A program made the position numbers and the translations under genes. A model generated the notes under the pieces. It was not told where the DNA came from, ran no database searches, and saw nothing but the letters and a program-made list of their open reading frames with translations. This document shows, in pieces, positions 1-9,746 of a DNA stretch of 51,333 nt; position 1 is the stretch's first letter, and each line of letters opens with the position of its first letter. Origin of the DNA: an uncultured Eubacteriales bacterium (GTDB lineage: Bacteria; Bacillota; Clostridia; Oscillospirales; Oscillospiraceae); the NCBI GenBank assembly GCA_900545585.1, contig UQZR01000019.1, positions 1 to 51,333 of the forward strand, in the 5' to 3' direction.

Positions 1-938
<938 letters not shown>

Positions 939-1161
939 GTATCTAAACAGTTTCCTGCTTAAATCGTTACAGAGCTATTTGTCATAGCTTCAAACTTTTT
1001 ACCCTTACGCTCGTGGGTAATTGACTTAACCCCACTCGCGCAAGCTTTTCAGTTGCGCTCCAAAGCTTGTTTTCACAAGCTCTCTCGCGCTCCCGTCTGG
1101 TGCTTTTCGTTTCGTTCGTTGTTTAATTTACAAGGTACACGTCCCACGCGGAACAGTTGAT
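939..1161 (-). other. rRNA operon leader (transcribed spacer)
   Basis: No gene lies between the 16S 5' end and the ATPase gene at 1304. This part sits between the predicted rrn promoter and 16S, so it should be the transcribed leader. It contains short hairpins, for example AGCTTG / CAAGCT around 1062-1082. Such leaders normally carry processing and antitermination signals. I could not place a boxA with confidence. Confidence 0.5.
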
Positions 1162-1190
1162 ATATTACTACGGCTGCCTCCATTTGTCAA
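1162..1190 (-). promoter_or_regulatory. rRNA operon promoter
   Basis: On the minus strand a perfect TTGACA (1190-1185) is followed after exactly 17 bases by TAATAT (1167-1162), about 220 bases upstream of the 16S 5' end. Spacing and sequence are those of a strong sigma-A promoter, as expected for an rrn operon. Confidence 0.75.
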
Positions 1191-1234
1191 CACTTTTTTG
1201 TTCTTTTTCAAAATTTTTTCTAGTGCCCTTTCGG

Positions 1235-1263
1235 GTGACATTTTTCGCCGCCCATGCTATAAT
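1235..1263 (+). promoter_or_regulatory. Promoter for the YhaN-like ATPase gene
   Basis: GTGACA (1235-1240), a 17-base spacer and a perfect TATAAT (1258-1263) lie 41 bases upstream of the TTG start of the next gene. The element is divergent from the rRNA promoter. Confidence 0.65.
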
Positions 1264-1303
1264 CTGTATTATTATGGTATACCCCGAAAAGGAGGAGCAA
1301 ATC

Positions 1304-3490
1304 TTGGAATTTCTCCATCTCAATGCCACCTTCGGACGCCTGGAGCAGCATGAGCTGCACCTGCACAGTGGCCTGAACCTCATCTGTGCCCCCAACGAGT
1401 CCGGCAAGTCCACCTGGGGCAGCTTCATCTGCGCCATGCTCTACGGCCTGTCCACCCGCGACCGCGGCCTCATGGCCGATAAGAACCGTTTCGCCCCCTG
1501 GAGCGGCGCCGCCATGCAGGGCCGCATGGATATTCTGTCCGACGGCCGCGCCCTGACGCTGCAGCGGGACACCCGCCGCGCCAACGCGCCCATGGGGAAT
1601 TTTTCCTGCACCTACACCGGTACCGGCACCCCCGTGGAGGGCATCACCGCCCAGAACGCCGGCGAGCAGCTGCTGGGCGTCCCCCGTGACGTGTGGGAAC
1701 GCAGCGCTTTCATCGGTCAGAATGCGCTGGCCGTGAGCCAGAGCGCCGAGCTGGAGCGGCGCATCTCCTCCCTCATCACCACCGGTGAGGAGGACGCCTC
1801 CTTCACCGAGTCCTACGAGCGCCTGAAAAAGCAGTTAAACCGCCGCAAGCACAACAAGACCGGCCAGATCCCTGTGCTGGAACGGGACATCGCGCAGCTG
1901 CACCAGTCCCTGCAGGAGCTGGACGCCCTGGAGCAGCAGGCCCGTCAGGCCCAGGAGGAGGTGTCCGCCCTGACTCAACGGGTGGACGGCCTGCGCCATC
2001 AGGCGGCGCAGCAGCAGGCTCAGATCCGGCAGGAGCGCATCAACGCCTGGCACCGTGCTGCCCGCACGGCGGAGGAGGCCCAGCGCCGCGCCGACATTCT
2101 GGCGGAGGCCGCCGCGCCGCTGCCGGATGACGCTGCGCTGTCTCTGCTGGAGGGGCAGGCTGCCGCGCTGCAAAGCGACATGGCTGCCCTTACCGGCCAG
2201 CGCAGCGCAGCCAACGAGGCCCGCACTGCCGCGGCGGAGGCCCACGCCGTCTGGGAGGCCCACCCGCTGTACCCCGACGATGCTGCGGCGCTGGAGCGCC
2301 GCGCCGCCAGTATCGTCCCCGCCAAGGCCCCGTCCCTGCTGCTGCCCGCCGCCGATGGACTGCTGCTGGCCATCTGCGCCGTGCTGGCTGTGGTGTTTCG
2401 CGCCGCCTCACCCCAGCGCTGGATCTTCGCCGGTATGGCTCTGCTGGCCGCGGCGCTCACCGTATTCTCCGTCTGCCTGCGCCGCCGTGCCATCCGACAG
2501 GAGCAGGAGCGGGTGGATCGTGATCGCGCCGCTCTGGCGGAGCAGACAGCCTCGTATCTGCCCCTCCGCGACCGCGCCGCCCAGACCGACGAAGCCGCCC
2601 GCCGCGCCGGCGCCATCCTCTCCGGTGCCGAGGAGAGCTGCCGCAGCCGCCTGCTGACCCTGCTGACCCAGGTGCAGCGCTTCGCACCTGCCGCCGCCGA
2701 CCTGTCCGGTGCGCAAATCGCCCTGTCGGACGCCCGCCGCAGCCGCGATACTCTGGCCGACGCCCGCCGCACCGCACGGGAGGCCGCCGTGGGCCGCGAC
2801 GCCCTGCAAAGCCAGCTGTCGGAGGAGGACCTGACCCGTCCTCCCATGCCGGTGATCCCCATCGCCGGCGGCAGTGTGGAGCTGGAGCTGTCCCAGGCAC
2901 AGACGGCGCTGGCCGACGCCCGCAGCCGCTATGACCACCTGTTGGGCCGCATCCGCGGGCTGGACCGCAGCAGCGATCTGACCGACCAACTATCTCAGAA
3001 GCGGGAGGAGCTGGCCCGCCTTCAGCAGGAGTATGATGCCATCACTCTGGCCATGACGGCCCTGGAGCAGGCCAATATCATCCTGAAAAACCGTTTTTCC
3101 CCCGCGCTGGGCGCACGGGCCGCAGAGATCTTCTCCGCCCTCACCGACGGTCGCTATGACAAGGTGCTGCTGAGCCAGGACATGGCCCTGTCCGCCGAGC
3201 AGTCCGGCGACCCCATGAGCCGCAGCATCCGCCTGCTGAGCCAGGGTGCCGCCGACCAACTATATCTGGCGGTACGCCTTGCTATCTGCGGCATGGTGCT
3301 GCCGGAGGAGAAGCACGTCCCGTTGCTTCTGGACGACGCGCTGGTGTCCTTCGATGACCGACGGCTCCGCGCCGCGCTGGATGTCCTGCTGGCCGAGAGC
3401 GAACAACGTCAGATCCTGCTGTTCACCTGCCAGACGCGGGAGCGGGACTATCTGGCGGGGCATAAAAATGTTACGGTCCTGACATTATAG
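1304..3490 (+). CDS. YhaN/RecF-SMC-type AAA ATPase
   Basis: A 728-residue protein of the SbcC/RecN/YhaN-like group of SMC-type ATPases, which act on DNA structures or repair. I start it at TTG 1304 because a strong AAGGAGGAG site lies just upstream and the N-terminus then begins at the usual beta strand before Walker A. The ATG at 1274 is in frame but lies upstream of that site. Walker A is PNESGKST (about residues 31-38). Long Ala/Gln/Arg-rich coiled coils follow, with a hydrophobic pair of segments near 350-366 and 373-391 that is typical of YhaN. The C-terminal signature LSQGAADQLYLAVRLA and Walker B LLLDDALVSFDD complete the ATPase head. The SbcD-like phosphoesterase that often accompanies YhaN is not next to it. 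Exact function is unproven. Confidence 0.88.
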   Translation: MEFLHLNATFGRLEQHELHLHSGLNLICAPNESGKSTWGSFICAMLYGLSTRDRGLMADKNRFAPWSGAAMQGRMDILSDGRALTLQRDTRRANAPMGNFSCTYTGTGTPVEGITAQNAGEQLLGVPRDVWERSAFIGQNALAVSQSAELERRISSLITTGEEDASFTESYERLKKQLNRRKHNKTGQIPVLERDIAQLHQSLQELDALEQQARQAQEEVSALTQRVDGLRHQAAQQQAQIRQERINAWHRAARTAEEAQRRADILAEAAAPLPDDAALSLLEGQAAALQSDMAALTGQRSAANEARTAAAEAHAVWEAHPLYPDDAAALERRAASIVPAKAPSLLLPAADGLLLAICAVLAVVFRAASPQRWIFAGMALLAAALTVFSVCLRRRAIRQEQERVDRDRAALAEQTASYLPLRDRAAQTDEAARRAGAILSGAEESCRSRLLTLLTQVQRFAPAAADLSGAQIALSDARRSRDTLADARRTAREAAVGRDALQSQLSEEDLTRPPMPVIPIAGGSVELELSQAQTALADARSRYDHLLGRIRGLDRSSDLTDQLSQKREELARLQQEYDAITLAMTALEQANIILKNRFSPALGARAAEIFSALTDGRYDKVLLSQDMALSAEQSGDPMSRSIRLLSQGAADQLYLAVRLAICGMVLPEEKHVPLLLDDALVSFDDRRLRAALDVLLAESEQRQILLFTCQTRERDYLAGHKNVTVLTL

Positions 3491-3583
3491 ACTTGCCAGC
3501 GCCGCGATTTGGTGTTATACCTGTACGTACACCGATCATCCACCATGTTACCATTCACTACATTTATATAAGGAGAAGCAGTT

Positions 3584-4411
3584 ATGAGCGATTGTACCCA
3601 CGATTGCAGTACGTGCGGCGAGAGCTGCGCGGATCGCAAAAACGAAAGTCCCTTCCAGATCAAGCCTCTGCGGGAGGGCTGCCGCGTCGGTAAGGTCTAC
3701 GGCGTGGTGTCCGGCAAGGGCGGCGTCGGCAAGTCCATGGTCACCAGCCAGCTGGCGGTGTCCGTCCGCCGCGAGGGCTACAACGTAGCCGTGCTGGACG
3801 CTGACATCACCGGCCCCTCCATTCCCAAGGCCTTCGGCATCCACGGCCACGCCGTGGCCCAGGGCGACGCCATTGTCCCCGTCACCACCGCTACCGGCAT
3901 TCAGCTGATGTCCGTGAACCTGCTGCTGGAGCACGAGACGGACCCCGTCATCTGGCGCGGCCCCGTGATCGGCGGCGTGGTCCAGCAGTTCTGGGGCGAC
4001 ACCCTGTGGAACGACGTGGACTATATGTTCGTGGACATGCCCCCCGGCACCGGCGACGTGGCCCTCAACGTGTTCCAGACCCTGCCGGTGGACGGCGTCA
4101 TCATCGTGGCATCACCCCAGGACCTGGTGTCCATGGTGGTGCAGAAGGCCGTAAAGATGGCCCAGATGATGCACATTCCCATCGTGGGTCTGGTGGAGAA
4201 CATGAGCTACGTGCAGTGTCCCGACTGCGGCAAAAAGCTCTATATTTTCGGCGAGGGCAAGACGGAGGAGGCCGCCAAGGAGTACGGCCTGCCCCTGCTG
4301 GCCAAGATGCCCATCGACCCGCAGCTGGCCAAGCTGACGGACGACGGCTGCATCGAGCAGTTCGAAGGCCACTGGCTGGACGGCGTGGTGGACGCCATCC
4401 TCAAGAAGTAA
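3584..4411 (+). CDS. mrp: Mrp/NBP35 family Fe-S cluster carrier ATPase
   Basis: A 275-residue P-loop ATPase that binds and delivers Fe-S clusters in the cytoplasm (ApbC/Mrp family). The N-terminus is Cys-rich (CTHDCSTCGESC), as in the Mrp forms with an extra N-terminal cluster motif. The deviant Walker A GKGGVGKS sits near residues 44-51, followed by the DADITGPS switch and DMPPGTGD. The conserved CPDCGKK pair near residue 213 bridges the dimer and holds the cluster. A good site (AAGGAGAAG) precedes the ATG. It ends directly in a strong terminator shared with the convergent liv operon. Confidence 0.93.
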   Translation: MSDCTHDCSTCGESCADRKNESPFQIKPLREGCRVGKVYGVVSGKGGVGKSMVTSQLAVSVRREGYNVAVLDADITGPSIPKAFGIHGHAVAQGDAIVPVTTATGIQLMSVNLLLEHETDPVIWRGPVIGGVVQQFWGDTLWNDVDYMFVDMPPGTGDVALNVFQTLPVDGVIIVASPQDLVSMVVQKAVKMAQMMHIPIVGLVENMSYVQCPDCGKKLYIFGEGKTEEAAKEYGLPLLAKMPIDPQLAKLTDDGCIEQFEGHWLDGVVDAILKK

Positions 4412-4451
4412 AAAAATATCCCGCGGCACTTCACTGCCGCGGGATATTTTT
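4412..4451. terminator. Bidirectional terminator between mrp and livF
   Basis: A near-perfect stem (AAAATATCCCGCGGCA / TGCCGCGGGATATTTT) with a 6-base loop has A-runs on the left and T-runs on the right. It therefore reads as an intrinsic terminator from either side and serves both convergent transcripts. Confidence 0.88.
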
Positions 4452-5165
4452 TTACTTCTTTTTCTTGCCCAGATACGCTTCCTTGATGGATTCATCGGCC
4501 AGCAGCTCCGCGCCGGTACCGGACTTGGTGATGCACCCCGTCTCCAGCACGTAGGCGTAGTCCGCGATCTTCAGGGCCATATTGGCGTTCTGCTCGATGA
4601 GCAGTACCGTCATGCCCTGCTGGTTCACGGTACGGATAATGTCGAAGATACCCTGCACCACCAACGGCGCCAGGCCCAGCGACGGCTCATCCAGCATCAG
4701 CAGCTTGGGACGGCTCATCAGGGCCCGCCCCACAGCCAGCATCTGCTGCTCGCCGCCGGACAGGGTGCCCGCCTGCTGCCAGTGCCGCTCCTGCAGCCGC
4801 GGGAACAGGTCATACACCCACCGGATGTCCTTTTCGATGCCATCCTTGTCCTTGCGCAGGTACGCGCCGATCTTCAGGTTTTCCAGCACCGTCAGGTTGG
4901 GGAACACCCGCCGCCCCTCGGGGGACTGGGCGATGCCCGCCTCCAGCACCTTGTTGATGGGCTTGCCCAGCAGCTCCTGCCCATCGTAGGTGACGGAACC
5001 GCTGTCCGCCTTCACAAGGCCCGATATGGTGCGCAGCGTGGTGGACTTACCGGCGCCGTTGGCGCCGATGAGCGTTACGATCTTGCCGTCCGGCACCTCC
5101 AGGCTGATGCCCCGCAGGGCACGGATGCCGCCGTAGGACACGTGGAGATCATCAATCTTCAGCAT
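4452..5165 (-). CDS. livF: Branched-chain amino acid ABC transporter, ATP-binding protein LivF
   Basis: A 237-residue ABC ATPase energising import of Leu/Ile/Val or related amino acids. Walker A is GANGAGKST, the signature is LSGGEQQ, and Walker B LLMLDEPSLG is followed by the LivF-type stretch GLAPLVVQGIF. The start is ATG 5165 (MLKIDDLHV). A longer in-frame reading is possible but lies inside livG and has no homology to the family. The start overlaps the livG 3' end by 14 bases, so the two are probably translationally coupled. It is the last gene of the operon before the shared terminator. Confidence 0.95.
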   Translation of the reverse strand: MLKIDDLHVSYGGIRALRGISLEVPDGKIVTLIGANGAGKSTTLRTISGLVKADSGSVTYDGQELLGKPINKVLEAGIAQSPEGRRVFPNLTVLENLKIGAYLRKDKDGIEKDIRWVYDLFPRLQERHWQQAGTLSGGEQQMLAVGRALMSRPKLLMLDEPSLGLAPLVVQGIFDIIRTVNQQGMTVLLIEQNANMALKIADYAYVLETGCITKSGTGAELLADESIKEAYLGKKKK

Positions 5166-6006
5166 CGTCTGCCACCCCCAGATATGCGTCAATGACGCGC
5201 GCGTTGTTTTGGATCTCCTCCGGCGTGCCCTGTGCGATGAGCTCGCCGAAATCCAGCACATAGATACGGTCGGCGATGCCCATCACCAGATCCATGTGAT
5301 GCTCGATGAGGAGGATCGTCTTGTGGAACTTCTCGCGGATCTCGCGGATGAACTCCGCCAGTTCCAGCGTCTCCTGCGGGTTCATGCCGGCAGCCGGCTC
5401 GTCCAGCAGCAGCAGCTTGGGGTCGGTGGCCAGCGCACGGGCGATCTCCAGCCGCCGCTGCTTGCCGTAGGGCAGGCTGGTGGCCAGCTCGTCCTTCACG
5501 TCCTCCAGGCCCACCACCCGCAGCAGCTCCAGCACCTCGGCGCGCTGCCGCGCCTCCTCCCTGGCGTTGAGCCGGAACATGGCGGTGAACATATTGCTGC
5601 TGCGCCGCAGGTGCTTGGCGATGAGCACGTTGTCGAACACGGTCATGGACTTCCACAGCCGGATATTCTGAAATGTGCGGGCCATGCCCATTCTGGTCAG
5701 CTTATCGGGCGTGGGCTCCAGCACGGACTTGTAGTCCCCCAGGTGCTTGCCCTTATACTGGCGGCGCATCTTGCCGCGCGGGTGGTTCTCCACCACCTTT
5801 TTCCCGTCGAACAGTACCTGCCCGTTGGTGGGAGCGTACACGCCGGTGATGACGTTGAACGCCGTGGTCTTGCCGGCGCCGTTGGGACCGATAAGAGCCA
5901 CGATCTCGCCCTCATTGACCTCCATGCTCAGATCGTCCACGGCTACCACACCGCCGAACTGCATGGTCACATTTTCCACGCGCAGCACGTTTTTCGTCTC
6001 ACTCAC
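5152..6006 (-). CDS. livG: Branched-chain amino acid ABC transporter, ATP-binding protein LivG
   Basis: A 284-residue ABC ATPase, the larger partner of LivF. Walker A is GPNGAGKTT. The long insert before the signature (TRMGMARTFQNIRLWKSMTV) is typical of LivG. The signature part reads SLPYGKQRRLEIARAL, the common LivG variant of LSGGQ, and Walker B is LLLLDEPAAGMNP. The start is GTG 6006, which shares GTGA with the livM stop (4-base overlap). Operon order is livK-livH-livM-livG-livF. Confidence 0.95.
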   Translation of the reverse strand: MSETKNVLRVENVTMQFGGVVAVDDLSMEVNEGEIVALIGPNGAGKTTAFNVITGVYAPTNGQVLFDGKKVVENHPRGKMRRQYKGKHLGDYKSVLEPTPDKLTRMGMARTFQNIRLWKSMTVFDNVLIAKHLRRSSNMFTAMFRLNAREEARQRAEVLELLRVVGLEDVKDELATSLPYGKQRRLEIARALATDPKLLLLDEPAAGMNPQETLELAEFIREIREKFHKTILLIEHHMDLVMGIADRIYVLDFGELIAQGTPEEIQNNARVIDAYLGVADDAED

Positions 6007-7103
6007 TGTGCGTCACCGCCTTTCGCCGCACTCTTGCGGGTAAAGAAGCGCCCGATCTTCCGGATGTCGTCATACACCGACACCTCGCGGGTGCCCATGA
6101 TGCCCTTGCGGAAGAACAGCACCACGATCATAATCAGCACGGAGAACACCACCATGCGGAAGCCGTAGCCCAGCAGGGGTACCCGTGCGCCCGACGCCGT
6201 GTACGTCTCCAGATCCAGGAACCGCAGCCACCACTCGCTGCTGGCGTAGTAGATGAACGCCGCAATGACGGAGCCGGACACGGAGCCGATGCCGCCCACC
6301 ACCACCACCAGCAGGATCTGATATGTCATGCTGGTGGTAAAGGACACGGAGGACACCGATGTGTTGCACATGGCCAGCATGGCGCCGGCCACGCCGCAGA
6401 AGAAGGAGCTGACCACGAAGGAGATCATCTTGTGCCGCGCCAGATTGATGCCCATGGCCTCGGCGGCGATCTCGTCGTCGCGGATGGCCTTGAACGCCCG
6501 CCCGTAGGTGGAGTTGATGAGCAGCACGATCAGCAGGATGCACACGCCGGCAATGGCGGCGTAGGGCATCACGCTTTTCGGCGCGGTAAAGTTATTCAGC
6601 GGGTCGGGGCCGTTGGTCAGCGGGCCGAACTGGCTGAGCTGCACCAGACCGCGGACGATCTCCGCGAAGCCCAGCGTGGCAATGGCCAGATAGTCGCTCT
6701 TCAGCCGCAGCACAGGCAGGCCAATGAGGAATGCGAAGAACGCGGCCACCACGCCTGCCGCCAGCAGCGCCAGCACCAGCGGCATCTGAAACTGCACCAG
6801 ACTGTCGCCGTAGTTGCGGAACACGGTGCTCCGCAGCTCCACAGGGATGGTCAGAATGGCATAGGCATACGCGCCCAGCAGCATGAAGCCCGCCTGACCC
6901 AGCGAGAACAGACCGGTAAAGCCGTTGAGCAGGTTCATGGCCACCGCCGCCAGTGCAAAGGTACATACCTTCCGCAGCACGGGGAACCACATGGAGCTGG
7001 ACGGCGCGAAGGCGTCCACGCATCCCACCAGCGCCACCAGCACCGCCACCAAAATGAGGTTGCAGATGGTGCGCTTGTTTTTCTCCCAAAATGTCGTTTT
7101 CAT
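6003..7103 (-). CDS. livM: Branched-chain amino acid ABC transporter permease LivM
   Basis: A 366-residue polytopic membrane permease. It has about ten hydrophobic segments and the family hallmark GLFSLGQAGFMLLGAYAYA near residue 65. The inner-membrane loop that docks on the ATPases (AFKAIRDDEIAAEAMGIN) lies near residue 200. It pairs with LivH to form the translocation channel. The gene is four bases downstream of livH and overlaps livG. Confidence 0.95.
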   Translation of the reverse strand: MKTTFWEKNKRTICNLILVAVLVALVGCVDAFAPSSSMWFPVLRKVCTFALAAVAMNLLNGFTGLFSLGQAGFMLLGAYAYAILTIPVELRSTVFRNYGDSLVQFQMPLVLALLAAGVVAAFFAFLIGLPVLRLKSDYLAIATLGFAEIVRGLVQLSQFGPLTNGPDPLNNFTAPKSVMPYAAIAGVCILLIVLLINSTYGRAFKAIRDDEIAAEAMGINLARHKMISFVVSSFFCGVAGAMLAMCNTSVSSVSFTTSMTYQILLVVVVGGIGSVSGSVIAAFIYYASSEWWLRFLDLETYTASGARVPLLGYGFRMVVFSVLIMIVVLFFRKGIMGTREVSVYDDIRKIGRFFTRKSAAKGGDAQ

Positions 7104-7107
7104 CCTC

Positions 7108-7989
7108 TCACACCTTCTCCGTCGTTTTCTCTCCGAAGAGGCCCGTGGGTTTGATGACCAGAATGATAATCAGCAGTGCAAACGAGATAACATCGCTGAA
7201 ATCCGCCAGTCCGAAGGCTTTTGCCAGACTCTCCACCACGCCGATGAGCAGTGCGCCCACCACAGCGCCGGGCACGGAGCCGATGCCGCCCACCACAGCG
7301 GCGATAAACGCCTTGATGCCCGGGGTGGAGCCTGCCATGTGGTTGATGCCGGTGTTCTTGGCGAAGTACAGCAGCGCGCCCACCGCCGCCAGGAACGAGC
7401 CGATGATGAACGTCATGGAGATGACGCGGTTGATCTTCACGCCCATGAGCTGCGCCGTCTCAAAATCCTTGGACACGGCCCGCATGGACATACCGAACTT
7501 GGTGTGGTTGATAATAAGCACCAGAATGACCATCAGCACCACCGCTACCAGTGGGGAGATGAACACCGCCAGCTTGTCCTTCACGCCGAACACGCGGACG
7601 CTCTGGCTGATAAGGGGGATATCGGGGAACTGCTTGGCCAGACCGCCGGTGACGTAGCACACCAGATTCTGCAGCAGATAGCTGACGCCGATGGCGGAGA
7701 TCATCACGGACATCCGCGGCGCGGTGCGCAGCGGGGAATAGGCGCATTTTTCGATGGCAAAGCCCACGAACACCGTCAGGGCGATCATGATGAGGATGGT
7801 CACCCACATAGGCATGGTGGGGAAGGAGGCCGCCAGATAGATCATCATGATGCCCGACAGCATGAACAGATCGCCGTGGGCGAAGTTGATGAGCTTCAGG
7901 ATGCCGTACACCATGGTGTAGCCGATGGCCACCAGCGCGAACTGTCCGCCTGTGGCGAGCCCTCGGATCAGATAAGGAGTCAGATTCAT
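7108..7989 (-). CDS. livH: Branched-chain amino acid ABC transporter permease LivH
   Basis: A 293-residue permease with the family motif YGILKLINFAHGDLFMLSG near residue 30 and the ATPase-docking EAA-type loop AVSKDFETAQLMGVKINRV. I chose ATG 7989 because AGAGG lies eight bases before it. A GTG three codons earlier is the only alternative and would put the ribosome site inside the gene. First permease of the set after the binding-protein gene. Confidence 0.94.
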   Translation of the reverse strand: MNLTPYLIRGLATGGQFALVAIGYTMVYGILKLINFAHGDLFMLSGIMMIYLAASFPTMPMWVTILIMIALTVFVGFAIEKCAYSPLRTAPRMSVMISAIGVSYLLQNLVCYVTGGLAKQFPDIPLISQSVRVFGVKDKLAVFISPLVAVVLMVILVLIINHTKFGMSMRAVSKDFETAQLMGVKINRVISMTFIIGSFLAAVGALLYFAKNTGINHMAGSTPGIKAFIAAVVGGIGSVPGAVVGALLIGVVESLAKAFGLADFSDVISFALLIIILVIKPTGLFGEKTTEKV

Positions 7990-8011
7990 GTATGTCACCT
8001 CTCAAACCGAA

Positions 8012-8043
8012 AGAAGTACGGTGGCGCGGACCACCGTACTTCT
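8012..8043 (-). promoter_or_regulatory. Stem-loop between livK and livH
   Basis: A perfect 13-bp stem (AGAAGTACGGTGG / CCACCGTACTTCT) with a 6-base loop lies in the 73-base gap between the binding-protein gene and the permease genes, with no T-run after it. Such intercistronic hairpins commonly protect the upstream mRNA from 3' decay, giving more binding protein than membrane components. It could also attenuate read-through. Confidence 0.6.
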
Positions 8044-8062
8044 GTGGGTCAAATCAGAATGG

Positions 8063-9376
8063 TCACGCAGCCGCCACCATGTCCCAGGCGAACTGAGCCA
8101 TGACGGAGCCCTGGAACGGATCCAGGAAGCAGATACGGAAGTACCAGTCGTGACCGTCGGTGACGGACGCGTTGGTGCAGGACACGCCGATGGCGGGGAT
8201 CTGGGCCTCAGCGAAGGTATCTGCCGCAGCGATGGACACGCCGGAGCCGTAGGAGCCCAGGGAGATCATAGCGCCTGCGGAGACGATGGAGGAAGCAGCG
8301 GACACCGCGTTCTCCTCCAGGGAGCCGTTGTCGGAGACGTACAGCTCCACGGTGTACTCCTCACCGGCGATGTCGATCTTGTTGTCCAGAGAGTTGGCAT
8401 ACTTGATGCCCAGCACTTCCTGCTTGCCGCCGCCGCCGTTGTTGCCGGTCAGGGGCTCATACACGCCGATGACGATCTTGTGATTGACGGTATCCAGCTT
8501 CACACCGGCGGCATCGCCGTAGTCAAAGCCGGTGGCCTGCGCGTCATCGTTCTGGACCTCCTGGGTCTTGACGAACTCGAACTTGGAGCCGTCGGCTGCG
8601 GCCTTCTTGATGTAGGCGCAGTTCTTGATGGCATCGCCGGTGAAGTTGAACTGGATCTTGCCGGTAACGGCGTCGTCATAGGTCAGGGTCCACAGCGCTC
8701 TGGCCACGTCCACGGAGGTCAGGTCAGCGCCCTTGGTCTCGGCCGCAGCGCGGATGGCCGCCATGGCCACATTGTAGGCGTCGAAGCCCAGTGCGGAGAC
8801 AGCCGCCACAATGTCGTTGCCGCCATTGTCGTTGTAGGCGTCGGAGTTGGCGTTCAGCCATGCCTTGAAGCCGTCAACGAACTCGGACGCGGCGCTGGAA
8901 GCGGAGTCGTTCTCATCAAAGAAAGTAGAGCAGTACACGTTCAGACCGGTGTTGGCCATGCCGTCCAGAATGACGGAGGACTCCCAGGTGTCACCGGCCA
9001 TGATGGGGCACTCCACGCCCAGGTCGTTGGCCTGGGGCAGCAGGCTGGATGCCACGGTGATGGAGTTGGGGGCAAAGATCACATCGGCGTCCTTATCAAT
9101 GGCCTTCTGCAGATAGTCGGAGAAGTTGGTGGTGTTGGTGGGGAAGGTCTCCATCACAACGGTGCCGCCCAGCTTCTCAAAGGCGGTCTGAAAGCTGCTG
9201 GCCAGACCCAGAGAATAGGTGTCGCCTTTCTCGGCCAGCACGTAGGCCACCGGGGCGCTGCCGTCGGAGCCCTTGTTGTCGTCATCGGAGCCCTGGCTGT
9301 CGCCGCCCTGCTGGCCGCAGGCCACCAGGCTCAGCGCCATGACCAGCGCCAGAAGCATCGCAATAAACTTCTTCAT
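8063..9376 (-). CDS. Branched-chain amino acid binding lipoprotein, domain order permuted
   Basis: A 437-residue secreted lipoprotein with lipobox LVAC (Cys20), followed by a Gly/Asp/Ser-rich linker to about residue 42. It belongs to the LivJ/LivK type I periplasmic binding family, but the halves are in reverse order. Residues 43-274 (VAYVLAEKGDTYSLG ... FEFVKTQEV) match what is normally the second half. Residues 298-437 (HKIVIGVYEPLTGNNGGGG ... LDPFQGSVMAQFAWDM) match the normal first half and end just where the second half should begin. The reading frame is open throughout and the length is normal, so this looks like a genuine circular permutation. A clear GGAGG site precedes ATG 9376. It is the first gene of the liv operon and should deliver substrate to LivHM. 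Confidence 0.9.
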   Translation of the reverse strand: MKKFIAMLLALVMALSLVACGQQGGDSQGSDDDNKGSDGSAPVAYVLAEKGDTYSLGLASSFQTAFEKLGGTVVMETFPTNTTNFSDYLQKAIDKDADVIFAPNSITVASSLLPQANDLGVECPIMAGDTWESSVILDGMANTGLNVYCSTFFDENDSASSAASEFVDGFKAWLNANSDAYNDNGGNDIVAAVSALGFDAYNVAMAAIRAAAETKGADLTSVDVARALWTLTYDDAVTGKIQFNFTGDAIKNCAYIKKAAADGSKFEFVKTQEVQNDDAQATGFDYGDAAGVKLDTVNHKIVIGVYEPLTGNNGGGGKQEVLGIKYANSLDNKIDIAGEEYTVELYVSDNGSLEENAVSAASSIVSAGAMISLGSYGSGVSIAAADTFAEAQIPAIGVSCTNASVTDGHDWYFRICFLDPFQGSVMAQFAWDMVAAA

Positions 9377-9690
9377 TTCATTTTCCTCCTATGCTTTCTC
9401 CGGAGGACCCTCCCAAATGGGTCCTCCATAGAATGCACCCATTTTATCGGAACTCCCCTGCGATTACAACTGTGAGTTGCTCCGAAAAATCGTGCCGCTT
9501 TTCCCCGGAAGGCCTTGATTTCTCCGGCTTTTCCGCCGCTTTTGTCTCCCCGCCGCGTACATTTGCCGTTATTTTCCGGCATACTTCCCCGACATTTGTC
9601 CGCCACTCGCAGACACGTTTTTCGTCATTTTGCCCAAAGCTCTATTATTTTTCCCTATAATCAGCCCTCCCGCCCGCGCTATTTGCACAA
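9377..9690. other. Intergenic region upstream of livK
   Basis: About 310 bases hold no gene. Next to livK is the ribosome site GGAGG. A 9-bp inverted repeat (GGAGGACCC, 9402-9410; GGGTCCTCC, 9419-9427) would form a hairpin in the mRNA leader. The rest should hold the liv promoter, but I do not see a convincing -35/-10 pair. The T/C-rich character differs from the coding regions. Confidence 0.5.
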
Positions 9691-9726
9691 AAGAGGCCCT
9701 GCGGCAGCGCCGCAGGGCCTCTTTTT
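9691..9726 (-). terminator. Terminator downstream of ftsH
   Basis: A perfect 14-bp stem AGAGGCCCTGCGGC / GCCGCAGGGCCTCT with a 3-base loop lies 20 bases after the ftsH stop. On the minus strand it is followed by TTTTGTG, and on the plus strand by a better T-run, so it may act in both directions. Confidence 0.8.
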
Positions 9727-9746
9727 CTCATTTTTTGCACGGACCT

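Noticed and set aside
2020..2989. Long minus-strand frames opposite the YhaN-like ATPase gene
   Set aside because: High G+C removes stop codons on the opposite strand; the Arg/Ala/Ser-rich translations resemble no family and have no ribosome sites.
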